Positions 1-8,638 of a DNA stretch of 64,000 nucleotides are shown piece after piece. The position numbers and the translations under genes were made by a program. This DNA comes from Novosphingobium arvoryzae (lineage in GTDB: Bacteria; Pseudomonadota; Alphaproteobacteria; Sphingomonadales; Sphingomonadaceae), in contig NZ_BMZD01000001.1 of the NCBI RefSeq assembly GCF_014652615.1, positions 21,962 through 85,961 of the forward strand. The letters run 5' to 3'. A model generated the notes under the pieces. It searched no databases. It was not told where the DNA came from and saw nothing but the letters and a program-made list of their open reading frames with translations. Each line of letters starts with the position of its first letter. Within the stretch, counting starts at the first letter, position 1.

Positions 1-467
1 TGCCGGCCTTCACCGCTGCGTCCCGCGACGCAGTCAGCTCGGCGAGCTGCTGCGCAAGCTCGGCCTTCTGCTCTTCGGCCGCCATTAGCGCCGCATCGCG
101 CTCGGCGATGGTTGCGGTTTTCGCCTTGAGCAGCGCCTGAGCCTCGGCAAGCGCTGCATCGCGCTGTGCCACCTGCGCCGTCGCGGCTTCGAGCGCCGTC
201 CCGGCGTCCTTGCCGGCCTTCACCGCTGCGTCCCGCGACGCAGTCAGCTCGGCGAGCTGCTGCGCAAGCTCGGCCTTCTGCTCTTCGGCCGCCATTAGCG
301 CCGCATCGCGCTCGGCGATGGTTGCGGTTTTCGCCTTGAGCAGCGCCTGAGCCTCGGCAAGCGCTGCATCGCGCTGTGCCACCTGCGCCGTCGCGGCTTC
401 GAGCGCCGTCCCGGTGTCCTTGCCGGCCTTCACCGCTGCGTCCCGCGACGCAGTCAGCTCGGCGAGC
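1..467. repeat. 210-bp tandem direct repeat inside coiled-coil gene
   Basis: Units at 1-210 and 211-420 are identical except for one base (205 C versus 415 T), followed by a partial third copy at 421-467. The period is 210 bp, 70 codons or exactly ten heptads, so gain or loss of a unit keeps both reading frame and coiled-coil register. The single difference changes one residue (Ala to Thr). The array may continue past base 1. Confidence 0.95.
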
Positions 468-1411
468 GCTGTCTCTGCCGCTTTTCGGGCGGCGGAAATC
501 TCAGCCAATTGCTGCGCATGTTGTGCCGCCTGCTCGTCGGCAGCTCTGCGCGCCGCTTCGACCTCGCTCATGGCGTTTGCCTCACGCTTGGCGACGGCCT
601 TGTCCCGAGCTGTTTGGGCTGCGACAGCCTGGGCCAGCGCCTTTTCAAGTTCCTTGGCGCGGTCCTCCGCCAGCTTGAGCGCCTCTTCACGTGCGCTCAG
701 GGTCTTGTCGCGCGCGGCCTGCGCGGCTTCGGTTTCCGCAAGCGCCTCTTCTAGCGCCGCGATCCGTGCCTCAGTGGCCCTCAGCGTGCGACCGGCATCA
801 TCGGCGCGCAGGAGCAGCACCGGCCAGTCGGGATCGCTCAGATCGCGGTCGACCACCTCATAGCCGGCATCCACCAGCCATGCCTCAACGACGGGGCGGC
901 TTGTCGCCCCTACGAAAAAAGGCTCTTCCGCGATACGGATCCGAATTGTCTTGGTTTTTTCCAGCAGACCGTGAGCCTGCCATGTCGCAAGGAAGTCCTG
1001 CTCCGCGCCCGAAAACTCCACCACCAGATCAATCTGCGCCCCATCAATGCCCGCTGCCGCAAGCAGTTCCGGCGGCGTGAACAAGGGCATCTGTTCGCGT
1101 GCCGTGATCCTGAGACCAGGCAGCAGTTCCAGCAACAGCGGAGTCGCCTCGCGGAGGCTGACGAGACCGTCCATGTTCCAGCGCCGCAACTCGGCTTCGC
1201 CCCCGCACTCCGCGACGAAACCGCGAACCACCTGCACACGCTCATCGCCGGCAAGATCCGCCTCAAGCAGCGCGGCCTCTTCCTCGAGCGGCTCGACCAG
1301 CACGATACGGGAAACAGCGCTGTGGAGGTATTCGGCAAGTCGCGCGCGGCTATCGGTGCCAATATGCACCAGAACGCTGGTCGCGGGGTTCATTTCACTG
1401 GCGGCTACCAT
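1..1411 (-). CDS. FkbM-like domain plus long tandem-repeat coiled-coil protein (3' end outside window)
   Basis: At least 470 residues are visible and the C-terminus lies beyond base 1. Residues about 10-200 look like a divergent FkbM-type methyltransferase fold: a glycine-containing first strand (VLVHIGTDS), an acidic second-strand end (IVLVEP) and a segment DLVVEFSGAEQDFL where FkbM proteins have their conserved EGAE. From about residue 207 onward the protein is Ala/Glu/Lys/Gln-rich coiled coil without proline. Its end in the window consists of exact 70-residue repeats. The ATG at 1411 is chosen because GAGG lies just upstream; an ATG at 1393 is an alternative. It is the last visible gene of the minus-strand capsule arm and follows another repeat-bearing coiled-coil gene. 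A methyltransferase with a coiled-coil extension recalls the O-antigen chain-terminating ruler WbdD, but that is only an analogy. Substrate and activity are unknown. Confidence 0.75.
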   Translation of the reverse strand, partial: MVAASEMNPATSVLVHIGTDSRARLAEYLHSAVSRIVLVEPLEEEAALLEADLAGDERVQVVRGFVAECGGEAELRRWNMDGLVSLREATPLLLELLPGLRITAREQMPLFTPPELLAAAGIDGAQIDLVVEFSGAEQDFLATWQAHGLLEKTKTIRIRIAEEPFFVGATSRPVVEAWLVDAGYEVVDRDLSDPDWPVLLLRADDAGRTLRATEARIAALEEALAETEAAQAARDKTLSAREEALKLAEDRAKELEKALAQAVAAQTARDKAVAKREANAMSEVEAARRAADEQAAQHAQQLAEISAARKAAETALAELTASRDAAVKAGKDTGTALEAATAQVAQRDAALAEAQALLKAKTATIAERDAALMAAEEQKAELAQQLAELTASRDAAVKAGKDAGTALEAATAQVAQRDAALAEAQALLKAKTATIAERDAALMAAEEQKAELAQQLAELTASRDAAVKAG

Positions 1412-1585
1412 ACCTGCCTCATGTCATTAAGGTTTTGCCATGCGCAGGCGGCGGATTGTTCGATGCTATACATCTGTTTTTGCAGATCGCCCTTAGCTTG
1501 ATCCTGCAGTGAGATCATGTGCTTTCCCGTGCGCGCCCCGTTCCACCATTACCGCAGGGCTGGGTGAGGCGTATGGCGGCGATGA

Positions 1586-3406
1586 TCACAGCCTCCTGAC
1601 ATAAGCCAGACCAACCTCAGCCTGCTTAATCTGATCAGTCCACAGCCGCAGCTCGAACTCTGGGCGATCGGCTTCAGAGGTGTGCGGAGGGATCGTGACG
1701 ACTTCGCGCATGATGAAATGCTGCGACTTGAGCTTGGAACCTTCGAATCGGCGCATTGCCAGAACGTCGTCCACATTGTGCACAACTTCGATCACGGCCA
1801 CCGGTTCTCCCAAACCGCGGGGCGTCATCGAGAACGCGACGCAAACCTCGTATTTGCCGGGGGCGAGGGTGAGATAGGGTCCGTAAATCCCGTGGCTCTG
1901 CGCGCTGGTGGCAGACAGCTTGATCACACCGTCGGACCGCTCGACGCCGGTGCCGAGTGTAACCCGTTCGATCAGATCCATGAACCGTCCGGACTGATCG
2001 AATCCCTGCATCGCAAGATCGGCCTCGGCCTCGGCGCGCGCGGCATAGGCGATGAGGTTACCTTGCAGCGCGGCGTTCTCGTCAGTGAGGGCAGTGAGCT
2101 TGTCACTCTGCCGGTCCAGCTTGACGGTCAACTCCTCTACCGAAGCACAATAAGCGCGCGCGGATGCATCCAGATCATCAAGATCTTTGATGTTCAGCAA
2201 AATCTGTTCTCGCAGCAGATCACGCTCTTCCCGCACGGCATCGCGCTCCTCTTGGAGAGCGGCGATCTCGACGTTCAACGCCCGGGCTTCCTCGGCGAAC
2301 TCACCTTCTCTCTCTTCGCTGCGAAGGCGCAGCGCATCTAGTTCGGAGCGGCTTGCCCGGAGTTCCTGCTCATGCCGTTGAGTCAGCGCAACCATTTCTT
2401 GGGTCGCCAGCTCCGCTGCGCCGCGCAATCTATTGCCTTCTTCGTGAAGGGCGGCCAACTCCCGCATCGCCAGTTCAGCCTGCCGGCGCAGCAGATCACG
2501 CTCTTCCCGCACGGCATCGCGCTCCTCTTGGAGAGCGGCGATCTCGACGTTCAACGCCCGGGCTTCCTCGGCGAACTCACCTTCTCTCTCTTCGCTGCGA
2601 AGGCGCAGCGCATCTAGTTCGGAGCGGCTTGCCCGGAGTTCCTGCTCATGCCGTTGAGTCAGCGCAACCATTTCTTGGGTCGCCAGCTCCGCTGCGCCGC
2701 GCAATCTATTGCCTTCTTCGTGAAGGGCGGAAAGCGCAGCAAAGGCCTGCACCGCCCCGACCTTCGCCACATCGGCGGCCCTTAACGGTATGATACTGGA
2801 AGCCGAAAGCTCCGCGAGCAGGCCTTTCAGCCGGGGATGGTGCGTGATCGCGACACGAGTCAACCAGGTCATGGCCGCAGCATGTGCGGCGCTGACCCCG
2901 CCCTCCTCGCGGGCATCGCCCGATGTTGGCTCGCGTGTCACTTGTAGCGCCATGCCTGAGAGGTCGAACCGCTGGAGGATAGCCTCGCGCTCGGCATCTG
3001 CGGAGGGGTCGGCGAAGCTGTTGTCGTTAATCAGCACAAGCTTGCGACGAAAGCGGCGGAACAGACCGACAACCTGCTCTGCCTCAGCGCACCAATTCTC
3101 GAGCGAAAGGGCCGGATCGGCACCTTCCAGTAAAGCCGCAACGATGCCGCGTTCCGGTCCGCTCCATACGATCCCGAGCGGACCAGCAGCCTTGTCGCCA
3201 GACGCATCCAGCGCGGACCGCACAGCATCACCGCCGAACCGCGCCAACGCAAACCCGGCTGCGCCCAGTTGCTGCTCGAGCACGGCTGTCACATCCGCTG
3301 TCAGGAACAGTCCCGGTGCGTCCCTGCGCTGTTCCGCACGTGCCGGAGCTTTGCGCTTCTTCGCGTGTGGCTTTGCCAAATGATTGGAAACGGAAGTGCC
3401 GGACAT
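1586..3406 (-). CDS. Repeat-bearing coiled-coil protein of the capsule locus
   Basis: 606 residues of unknown function. Residues 1 to about 230 form a basic N-terminus and a globular region I do not recognise (contains VVGLFRRFRRKLVLIND). Residues about 235-440 are charged coiled coil containing two near-identical blocks 92 residues apart (ALHEEGNRLRG through EERDLLR). The last 120 residues look like a beta-sandwich, with IYGPYLTLAPGKYEV resembling the jelly-roll modules found in some polysaccharide proteins. No signal peptide or membrane segment is visible, so a cytoplasmic location is likely. The gene lies 100 bp downstream of the triple glycosyltransferase gene and 174 bp upstream of the FkbM/coiled-coil gene, all on the same strand, suggesting one transcription unit. 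A scaffold or length-gauge role in polysaccharide assembly is inference only. Confidence 0.8.
   Translation of the reverse strand: MSGTSVSNHLAKPHAKKRKAPARAEQRRDAPGLFLTADVTAVLEQQLGAAGFALARFGGDAVRSALDASGDKAAGPLGIVWSGPERGIVAALLEGADPALSLENWCAEAEQVVGLFRRFRRKLVLINDNSFADPSADAEREAILQRFDLSGMALQVTREPTSGDAREEGGVSAAHAAAMTWLTRVAITHHPRLKGLLAELSASSIIPLRAADVAKVGAVQAFAALSALHEEGNRLRGAAELATQEMVALTQRHEQELRASRSELDALRLRSEEREGEFAEEARALNVEIAALQEERDAVREERDLLRRQAELAMRELAALHEEGNRLRGAAELATQEMVALTQRHEQELRASRSELDALRLRSEEREGEFAEEARALNVEIAALQEERDAVREERDLLREQILLNIKDLDDLDASARAYCASVEELTVKLDRQSDKLTALTDENAALQGNLIAYAARAEAEADLAMQGFDQSGRFMDLIERVTLGTGVERSDGVIKLSATSAQSHGIYGPYLTLAPGKYEVCVAFSMTPRGLGEPVAVIEVVHNVDDVLAMRRFEGSKLKSQHFIMREVVTIPPHTSEADRPEFELRLWTDQIKQAEVGLAYVRRL
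2211..2730. repeat. 276-bp-period direct repeat inside coiled-coil gene
   Basis: A 244-bp segment at 2211-2454 recurs at 2487-2730, apparently without a base change. The period is 276 bp (92 codons), so frame is preserved although 92 is not a multiple of seven. The 32-bp spacer at 2455-2486 is unique and codes for residues joining the two coiled-coil blocks. Such identity implies a recent duplication or ongoing gene conversion. Confidence 0.93.
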
Positions 3407-3506
3407 GGCGGAGCCTTACTTCAAACGCATCGCAGGGATTATCGACCGACGTTTAACGGCAGACCGCCCACGCATCAAGCGCGGCGGTATACCTTCTTGC
3501 AGATAT

Positions 3507-6500
3507 TTATTTATATTTAACATTGCATTGCGCGACGCTTATCCCTTGCTGGGCAAAGTCTGGTGCCATGGCCGCTGCATCAAGCTGTTGGTGGACGGCT
3601 TCCAGGCAGGCTTCGGCGATCCGGATACGCTCGGCCCGTAGCGCGCCGCTATCGGCAAACAGACGGGCCAGAGTGCCTGCGGTTTCACGCCACGCCTCAG
3701 CAAAGGCGGCATCGGGACGAAAGTCGACAATACGCTGAGCTGCGGCGGCAGCGTCCAGCCCAGCGATGTTGATCATTGCCTGTTCGGGTACTAGCTCCAC
3801 CGCCCGGTGCCGCGGCCCAGCGCAATAGACCGGGATCGCGCCCACCACAAAGGCATCGAAAAGTTTTTCGGAAATGTAGCGGTTCTGGTGCGTGTTCTCG
3901 ATCGCTGAGCAGATGCGGGTGCGGCAGCTCAGCGTCGCCAGCTTGTCGAGGTGCCAACTGGCCAATTCCTGTCGAAGCTTCGGCTCCCCCCAGCCTTTCC
4001 CGACGCACAGGCTACCGGGCAATAGATCGCGCACGGCTTCGGCTATCTGGGTGCGATGCGCACTCATGCCCCAGAACTCGCGGTCGGGCGCGGAAGGCTC
4101 GGCTCCGTTGGCGGTACGATGTTCGGCGAAAAACGCGGCCGGCACCGCCGCCGTTTCCCATTGCTCCAGCAACGCCGAGGTCGACAGCCGGGCCATAGCC
4201 TCCAGGCGCATCGCATAGGTCGCAGCGAAACTGTCAGTCGACAATGCGAAATAGGGGTAGCGATCGAAGTCGAAGATGGCCGAATTCTCGTGGTTGAGGA
4301 AACGGTAGTCGATACCGTTTTCCAGCTGGCGTTCGGTCTCCATGAACCCGGCGCTCCAGTAGATATCCCAAAGCGGCTCTTCCGACAGGACCAGCAGTTT
4401 GAGCGCCGGTTGGACAGCGCGCAACTCGGCGAGCTCCGCGGCTGCATCGCGGAAATCGAGATTGAAGCCGGTCAGCAGTAGATCGGCATCCTCGGGCCGA
4501 TCCACAAAGGCGATCTGACCGCCGATCTCGCGCAGGAAGGGTTCGTAACTGAGCGGCGTGCGATTAGCATGGCGACCGAAATAGTGCAGTTTGGGCACCG
4601 CGCGACAGAGCACCGCCGGCGCCCGGCGCCGCGGCGCGATCGCCGTACCGCGCGTGGCAGCGACAGCTTCAAACTGGCAACGCGCCGGATGGTTTGGCTC
4701 GACCAGATCGAGCGCCTCGGCGGCCTGCTGCGCGAGCGGATGCTCCGGGGTCATCAGCATCGCTGCCTCGGGGTGATCGACGAGCATGAGGCCCGCAAGG
4801 CGCGACAGCACGCGGGCGGCATCCCCGGTCGATTGCGGTGCGACCTGCGCAGGCTCGGCACGCACTTCACCGGGGGTAAGCGCCTGCGCAAGGGTGTGGA
4901 TGTCATGCACGAAACCGCCCGGCCCGTAGAGCATCCACAATTGCCGCAGCGCGTGCCGTCGGGCGGCCAGTGCAGCGGGATCTGCGGCCAGCGCAGCCAA
5001 TTCGTCGGGCAGGGCGGCGACGGCTTCGGTGGTTTCGGGTCGGAACAGGCAGGCGGCATCCCACAGCGCGCGGTTGCCCGGTGGTGCCCAGTCTTCGGCC
5101 AGGATGACCGGGATCGCGCCCGCGCCAATCGATTCCCATAGCCGGATCGAGTTCGGCCCCGTACCGGCCGGGCACAGCGAAAACGTCGACTCCTCCAGCA
5201 CTTTTCGGAACTGCACAGCCTGATCCTCCTCGATCAGAGCTTCGGGCCGGGCATCGGTGAACTGGTGGACCTGATGATGATAGACGATCTTTTCGTAAAA
5301 CCAGTTGGCCCGCCCGGCGACAAACCCGCGCGAGTCCTTGTCCAGCAGGTCGAGTATGAAATTGCGTGTCTGGCGCGGGTAATGCTTGTCGGCCCGGGCG
5401 CCGACGAAGGAAAACAGTAACCGCCGCTGCGCGCCGTCGGCGGCGAGGGCAGCGCCGGCCAGTGCCTCGACAACCTGCACCGGATAGAGTGGGAAGGGAT
5501 GAAGCGCAGGCCGGACGGCACCGCAGGCCGCATCCTGCACATCTCGCGGGGTCGCATGCGTCCAGAACACATGATGGATCCCGGCTTCGGCAAACAGCGC
5601 AAGATAGTCGCGCATGTAGATCTGCTGGCAAACGGTGATCCGGATCGTGTCGGCGGGTAGCAATTCGCAGAACTTGCGGAACTGTCGCAGATAGGCACGC
5701 GCATCCTTGGCCTTTGATTGCAGCTTGTCGATCAGCGTTGCCCAGGGGTAGCCGACATAGATCACGCCTTCGGGCAGCATCAGGGTATCGCGGACGCGGT
5801 GATAGGCGTGCTGTTCGGTGATGGCGGGAAACTGCCAGCCGTGATCATAGGCCACCACGCCGCCCGTTTGCCGAACGATCGTGGACAGTTCGGGTAGGCC
5901 GGTCTCCTTCGGGGTCAGGTCGCCCACCGCGAGCACCCGGTCGGCAAACTGGCTGGCCGGGGCTAGGAGTTCCCGGTCGAACACCTTGCGCCACCGTTCT
6001 GCCAGGGGCGCGGACATAGCCTCCTCTTGGATGGTGAGCTGGCCGTCGGCATAGCGGCTCTTGAACCGCCGCCGCACCACCTGACCGGCCTCGCCGAGCG
6101 ACTGCAACGCTGCCGCCCGCTCCTCGCGCGGGACCACGTCATCCATTTCCGCGAGGTATCGTTCCCGCTGGCTAGCCGAAAGCTGGCCCTGCATGACGGT
6201 GAAGCAGCCCAGCGGAATCGCCCACTGCACGAAGCTCGCCTGCTGGGCGAAGAGGCGCCAGAGGTTCCAGTCCCCGGCGAGCCGCATGGACCTGATGGAT
6301 TCTTCGGGTTTCGCCGAGTCCCACAGCCAGCGGCGAAAGAAGGTGCCTTCCTGCTGGAAGAAATCCCAATGCGTCCCGTCGCACAGACCGGCGCGAATTA
6401 CATCGCGGGGCAGCACCCGGTCATAGGCGGTGATCGGGTGATTGTCCCGCGACACACACGCAGCCCCGCCCAGCCAGGAGACCTGATCGGACCGGAACTG

Positions 6501-6869
6501 CCGGTTGACATTGGCCACGAAGGCAAGCGCACCGGGCATCAGGATGTCATCGGCATTGATCCACGTCATCCAGTCATGCTCGCCCGCGGCGGTATGACGG
6601 AACCCCTGGATGATCGCTTCATACATGCCGCCATCGCGCTCGTCCGACCAGGTGAAGTCGATTTCCTCGCAGCGCACCGGGAAACGCCCGCCGGCCAGCT
6701 CCGCCGCCCACCATTCCAACCGCTCGCGGGTGCCGTCGGTCGAGCCGGCATCTTTGACATGATAGCGAATGCAGAAATCGCCCTCCTGCGTCGCCACGCT
6801 GAGGATCGTCCGGTCGATGGTGGACCGCATGTTCATGCAAGGGGTGACGATGTGGATTGTCGAGGTCAT
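3507..6869 (-). CDS. Three-domain fused glycosyltransferase (GT2 + exostosin-like + GT10-like)
   Basis: 1120 residues, far longer than a single glycosyltransferase. Residues 1 to about 290 are a GT2 domain: HIVTPCMN at the nucleotide-binding start, DAGSTDGT near residue 40, and the metal-binding NADD near 105. Residues about 330-660 resemble exostosin/GT47 proteins: LLFSFVGARADKHYPRQ, then STFSLCPAGTGPNSIRLWES and GAIPVIL. Residues about 760-1090 resemble GT10 fucosyltransferases: LHYFGRH, LVLSEEP and the acceptor/nucleotide motif AIENTHQNRYISEKLFDAF followed by GAIPVYCAGP. It is probably cytoplasmic, as no membrane segment is obvious. It starts 10 bp after the stop of the GT8-like gene. Together the three modules could add several residues of a repeat unit or of a cap. 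Sugar specificity cannot be read from sequence. Confidence 0.88.
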   Translation of the reverse strand: MTSTIHIVTPCMNMRSTIDRTILSVATQEGDFCIRYHVKDAGSTDGTRERLEWWAAELAGGRFPVRCEEIDFTWSDERDGGMYEAIIQGFRHTAAGEHDWMTWINADDILMPGALAFVANVNRQFRSDQVSWLGGAACVSRDNHPITAYDRVLPRDVIRAGLCDGTHWDFFQQEGTFFRRWLWDSAKPEESIRSMRLAGDWNLWRLFAQQASFVQWAIPLGCFTVMQGQLSASQRERYLAEMDDVVPREERAAALQSLGEAGQVVRRRFKSRYADGQLTIQEEAMSAPLAERWRKVFDRELLAPASQFADRVLAVGDLTPKETGLPELSTIVRQTGGVVAYDHGWQFPAITEQHAYHRVRDTLMLPEGVIYVGYPWATLIDKLQSKAKDARAYLRQFRKFCELLPADTIRITVCQQIYMRDYLALFAEAGIHHVFWTHATPRDVQDAACGAVRPALHPFPLYPVQVVEALAGAALAADGAQRRLLFSFVGARADKHYPRQTRNFILDLLDKDSRGFVAGRANWFYEKIVYHHQVHQFTDARPEALIEEDQAVQFRKVLEESTFSLCPAGTGPNSIRLWESIGAGAIPVILAEDWAPPGNRALWDAACLFRPETTEAVAALPDELAALAADPAALAARRHALRQLWMLYGPGGFVHDIHTLAQALTPGEVRAEPAQVAPQSTGDAARVLSRLAGLMLVDHPEAAMLMTPEHPLAQQAAEALDLVEPNHPARCQFEAVAATRGTAIAPRRRAPAVLCRAVPKLHYFGRHANRTPLSYEPFLREIGGQIAFVDRPEDADLLLTGFNLDFRDAAAELAELRAVQPALKLLVLSEEPLWDIYWSAGFMETERQLENGIDYRFLNHENSAIFDFDRYPYFALSTDSFAATYAMRLEAMARLSTSALLEQWETAAVPAAFFAEHRTANGAEPSAPDREFWGMSAHRTQIAEAVRDLLPGSLCVGKGWGEPKLRQELASWHLDKLATLSCRTRICSAIENTHQNRYISEKLFDAFVVGAIPVYCAGPRHRAVELVPEQAMINIAGLDAAAAAQRIVDFRPDAAFAEAWRETAGTLARLFADSGALRAERIRIAEACLEAVHQQLDAAAMAPDFAQQGISVAQCNVKYK

Positions 6870-6879
6870 GTGCGCCCAG

Positions 6880-7746
6880 TCAATCCGCTAGCGAAAATGA
6901 ACGGATGTATTCGCTTCGCAAAAGAAGGTCTGAAGATGCTCCGCCATAGACATGCGCCATTTTGCAATGCAAAATTCGGACGTCTTCGAACTTGCCTTGC
7001 TTAATGAGTTCATTCAGGATTTTACATTGTGCATTCCAAATTGCATTGCTCAATATCTTTTTACGAAATCCCGGATATGCCTTAAGGGAGGTATTAAAAG
7101 CAGTCTGATCACACAGACGTTTCCATTCCGAGACCGTATCATTCGCAGCAATAGAGGACTGCTTTCTGAAAGTATCGCGCCATGTCGACGCAAATCCAGA
7201 TTTCACAGTCGCCTCGTTGAATGCGTAGACACCGGAATTGAAATAATCTTCGTTGCTTAGGCTCTGCAAAGTGGTCGCCCGAGGCCGACCATCGCTCTCA
7301 ATTTTTTGCGAGAGTTTAGTAATCGGCTCGCAAGTAACGACAATGTCCGGCTGATCCTCGGAATTATCGAAACCGATACAATGGTATATTTCCGCAATCG
7401 AATTTCGTACGAAAGTGTCAGTATCGAGAAAAAGAGTATACCTGAAGGGGGTATGCAACATGACGTTTGTCTTGAGGCAGCGGCTTGCCTCCATCTTGTT
7501 GTCGAGATTGTACCCCTCCTCGATCACTCGGTCCCTCAGGTCGAGAAAATCGACATGCTCAATGCCTTCAAGGACCTCCCTCGCTGTCTCGACCTCTCCT
7601 GCGATGATGACCAGGACAGGTAACTCAGGGTGGTGGACACGCAGGGAGCATATCGAGGTTCGGGCCTCTTCGAAAAAATGCCTTCCCGTTACGGCGTAAA
7701 TGACTCCGCAACCGCTAGCTTTATCGAGGCTCGATGGCTTACTCAC
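6880..7746 (-). CDS. GT8-like glycosyltransferase
   Basis: 288 residues. The GT-A pattern is clear: an N-terminal strand GVIYAVTGRHFFEEA, the DxD metal site in YTLFLDTDTFV near residue 108, then DYFNSGVYAF and CDQTAFN as in GT8-like nucleotide-sugar transferases. The start is GTG at 7746, three bases after the preceding gene's stop, so translation is probably coupled. The DNA here is visibly more AT-rich than the rest of the window, which suggests transfer from elsewhere. It probably adds one sugar to the capsule repeat unit; donor and acceptor are unknown. Confidence 0.8.
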   Translation of the reverse strand: MSKPSSLDKASGCGVIYAVTGRHFFEEARTSICSLRVHHPELPVLVIIAGEVETAREVLEGIEHVDFLDLRDRVIEEGYNLDNKMEASRCLKTNVMLHTPFRYTLFLDTDTFVRNSIAEIYHCIGFDNSEDQPDIVVTCEPITKLSQKIESDGRPRATTLQSLSNEDYFNSGVYAFNEATVKSGFASTWRDTFRKQSSIAANDTVSEWKRLCDQTAFNTSLKAYPGFRKKILSNAIWNAQCKILNELIKQGKFEDVRILHCKMAHVYGGASSDLLLRSEYIRSFSLAD

Positions 7747-7749
7747 GGA

Positions 7750-8541
7750 TCAAATCACCCCCCCCGCAGAAGATGAGTGCAATTGAAATTGCTGGCGAAA
7801 TTTGACAATGCAAAGCCAAGTGTAAGCACCTGCGTCCTTCAGAAACTGCGCCGCAACATGCGGGTCGCGCGGGTCGGCGAAAAGGGGCGCGCGGGTGTGA
7901 AACTTGTCCTGAGTCCAGATGTCGCCCCAGCGTGTTTGCTCGGGGATACAGATCGGCGGCATTTCCTCGTAGAATTCGAAGAACCTCTTGGCGCACCGCC
8001 AGTTGTAGTCTGAACGCTCGTAAGAGTTGAAGCTGTCAGGGATCGGAAATGAACCGCCTTCGGATGCAGTCTTCAGTGTGTAACAATCGCCCTTCCCGGT
8101 AGGATAGTTGTCTTCGAACACCGCATAGCCAACGCCGAACCACAAGCATTCCTGAATCCGGCGAATGGCATTTTGGTGATCGTCGCAGAACAGCAGACAC
8201 TCGGACATGTCGTCGATGTGTCTCGACCAGTCTACGCAAGCGAAATCGCGTTCGAGATAATGGCTCTGCGGGTCCTTCCAGCTGATAGAGGCTGGCTTGG
8301 GGTCCAAGCAGAAGATCTCCGCTTCCGGGAGCGCCGATCGGATCAGCCACGTTCCAGCCCCCTTGTAGACGCCGCTTTCGATCACAAACTTCGGCTTGAT
8401 CTTCCGAAGCAGGGTATAGAGACCGAACAGGTGGGTCGGACCCATCCCGCCCTGATTTTGCTGGATTGGTCGCCTTTCGTAGAGTTCGAGAAAGCCAGCC
8501 ATTTCACTTCTCATGGCATTTTCGTCGAAGATAACGGCCAT
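7750..8541 (-). CDS. Class I SAM-methyltransferase-like protein
   Basis: 263 residues. Residues about 48-75 carry a Rossmann first motif (KFVIESGVYKGAGTWLI) followed by AEIFCLDPKP at the acidic second strand, like the methyltransferase/cephalosporin-hydroxylase-type proteins common in polysaccharide loci. ATG at 8541 is preferred because GGAG at 8548-8551 sits six bases upstream; an in-frame TTG at 8553 lacks such support. The coding strand has a run of eight G just before the stop (7758-7765). The gene is AT-richer than its neighbours. It is probably a modifying enzyme for the polysaccharide, but the reaction is not predictable. Confidence 0.75.
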   Translation of the reverse strand: MAVIFDENAMRSEMAGFLELYERRPIQQNQGGMGPTHLFGLYTLLRKIKPKFVIESGVYKGAGTWLIRSALPEAEIFCLDPKPASISWKDPQSHYLERDFACVDWSRHIDDMSECLLFCDDHQNAIRRIQECLWFGVGYAVFEDNYPTGKGDCYTLKTASEGGSFPIPDSFNSYERSDYNWRCAKRFFEFYEEMPPICIPEQTRWGDIWTQDKFHTRAPLFADPRDPHVAAQFLKDAGAYTWLCIVKFRQQFQLHSSSAGGVI

Positions 8542-8638
8542 TATTCGCTCCAAGCAATTACCAGCATTTTGTGTGTTTTATTTTGCAAATTCTTTGTTCT
8601 GACCCTACTTCGAAAAAGATTAGCAAACGAAACTTATG

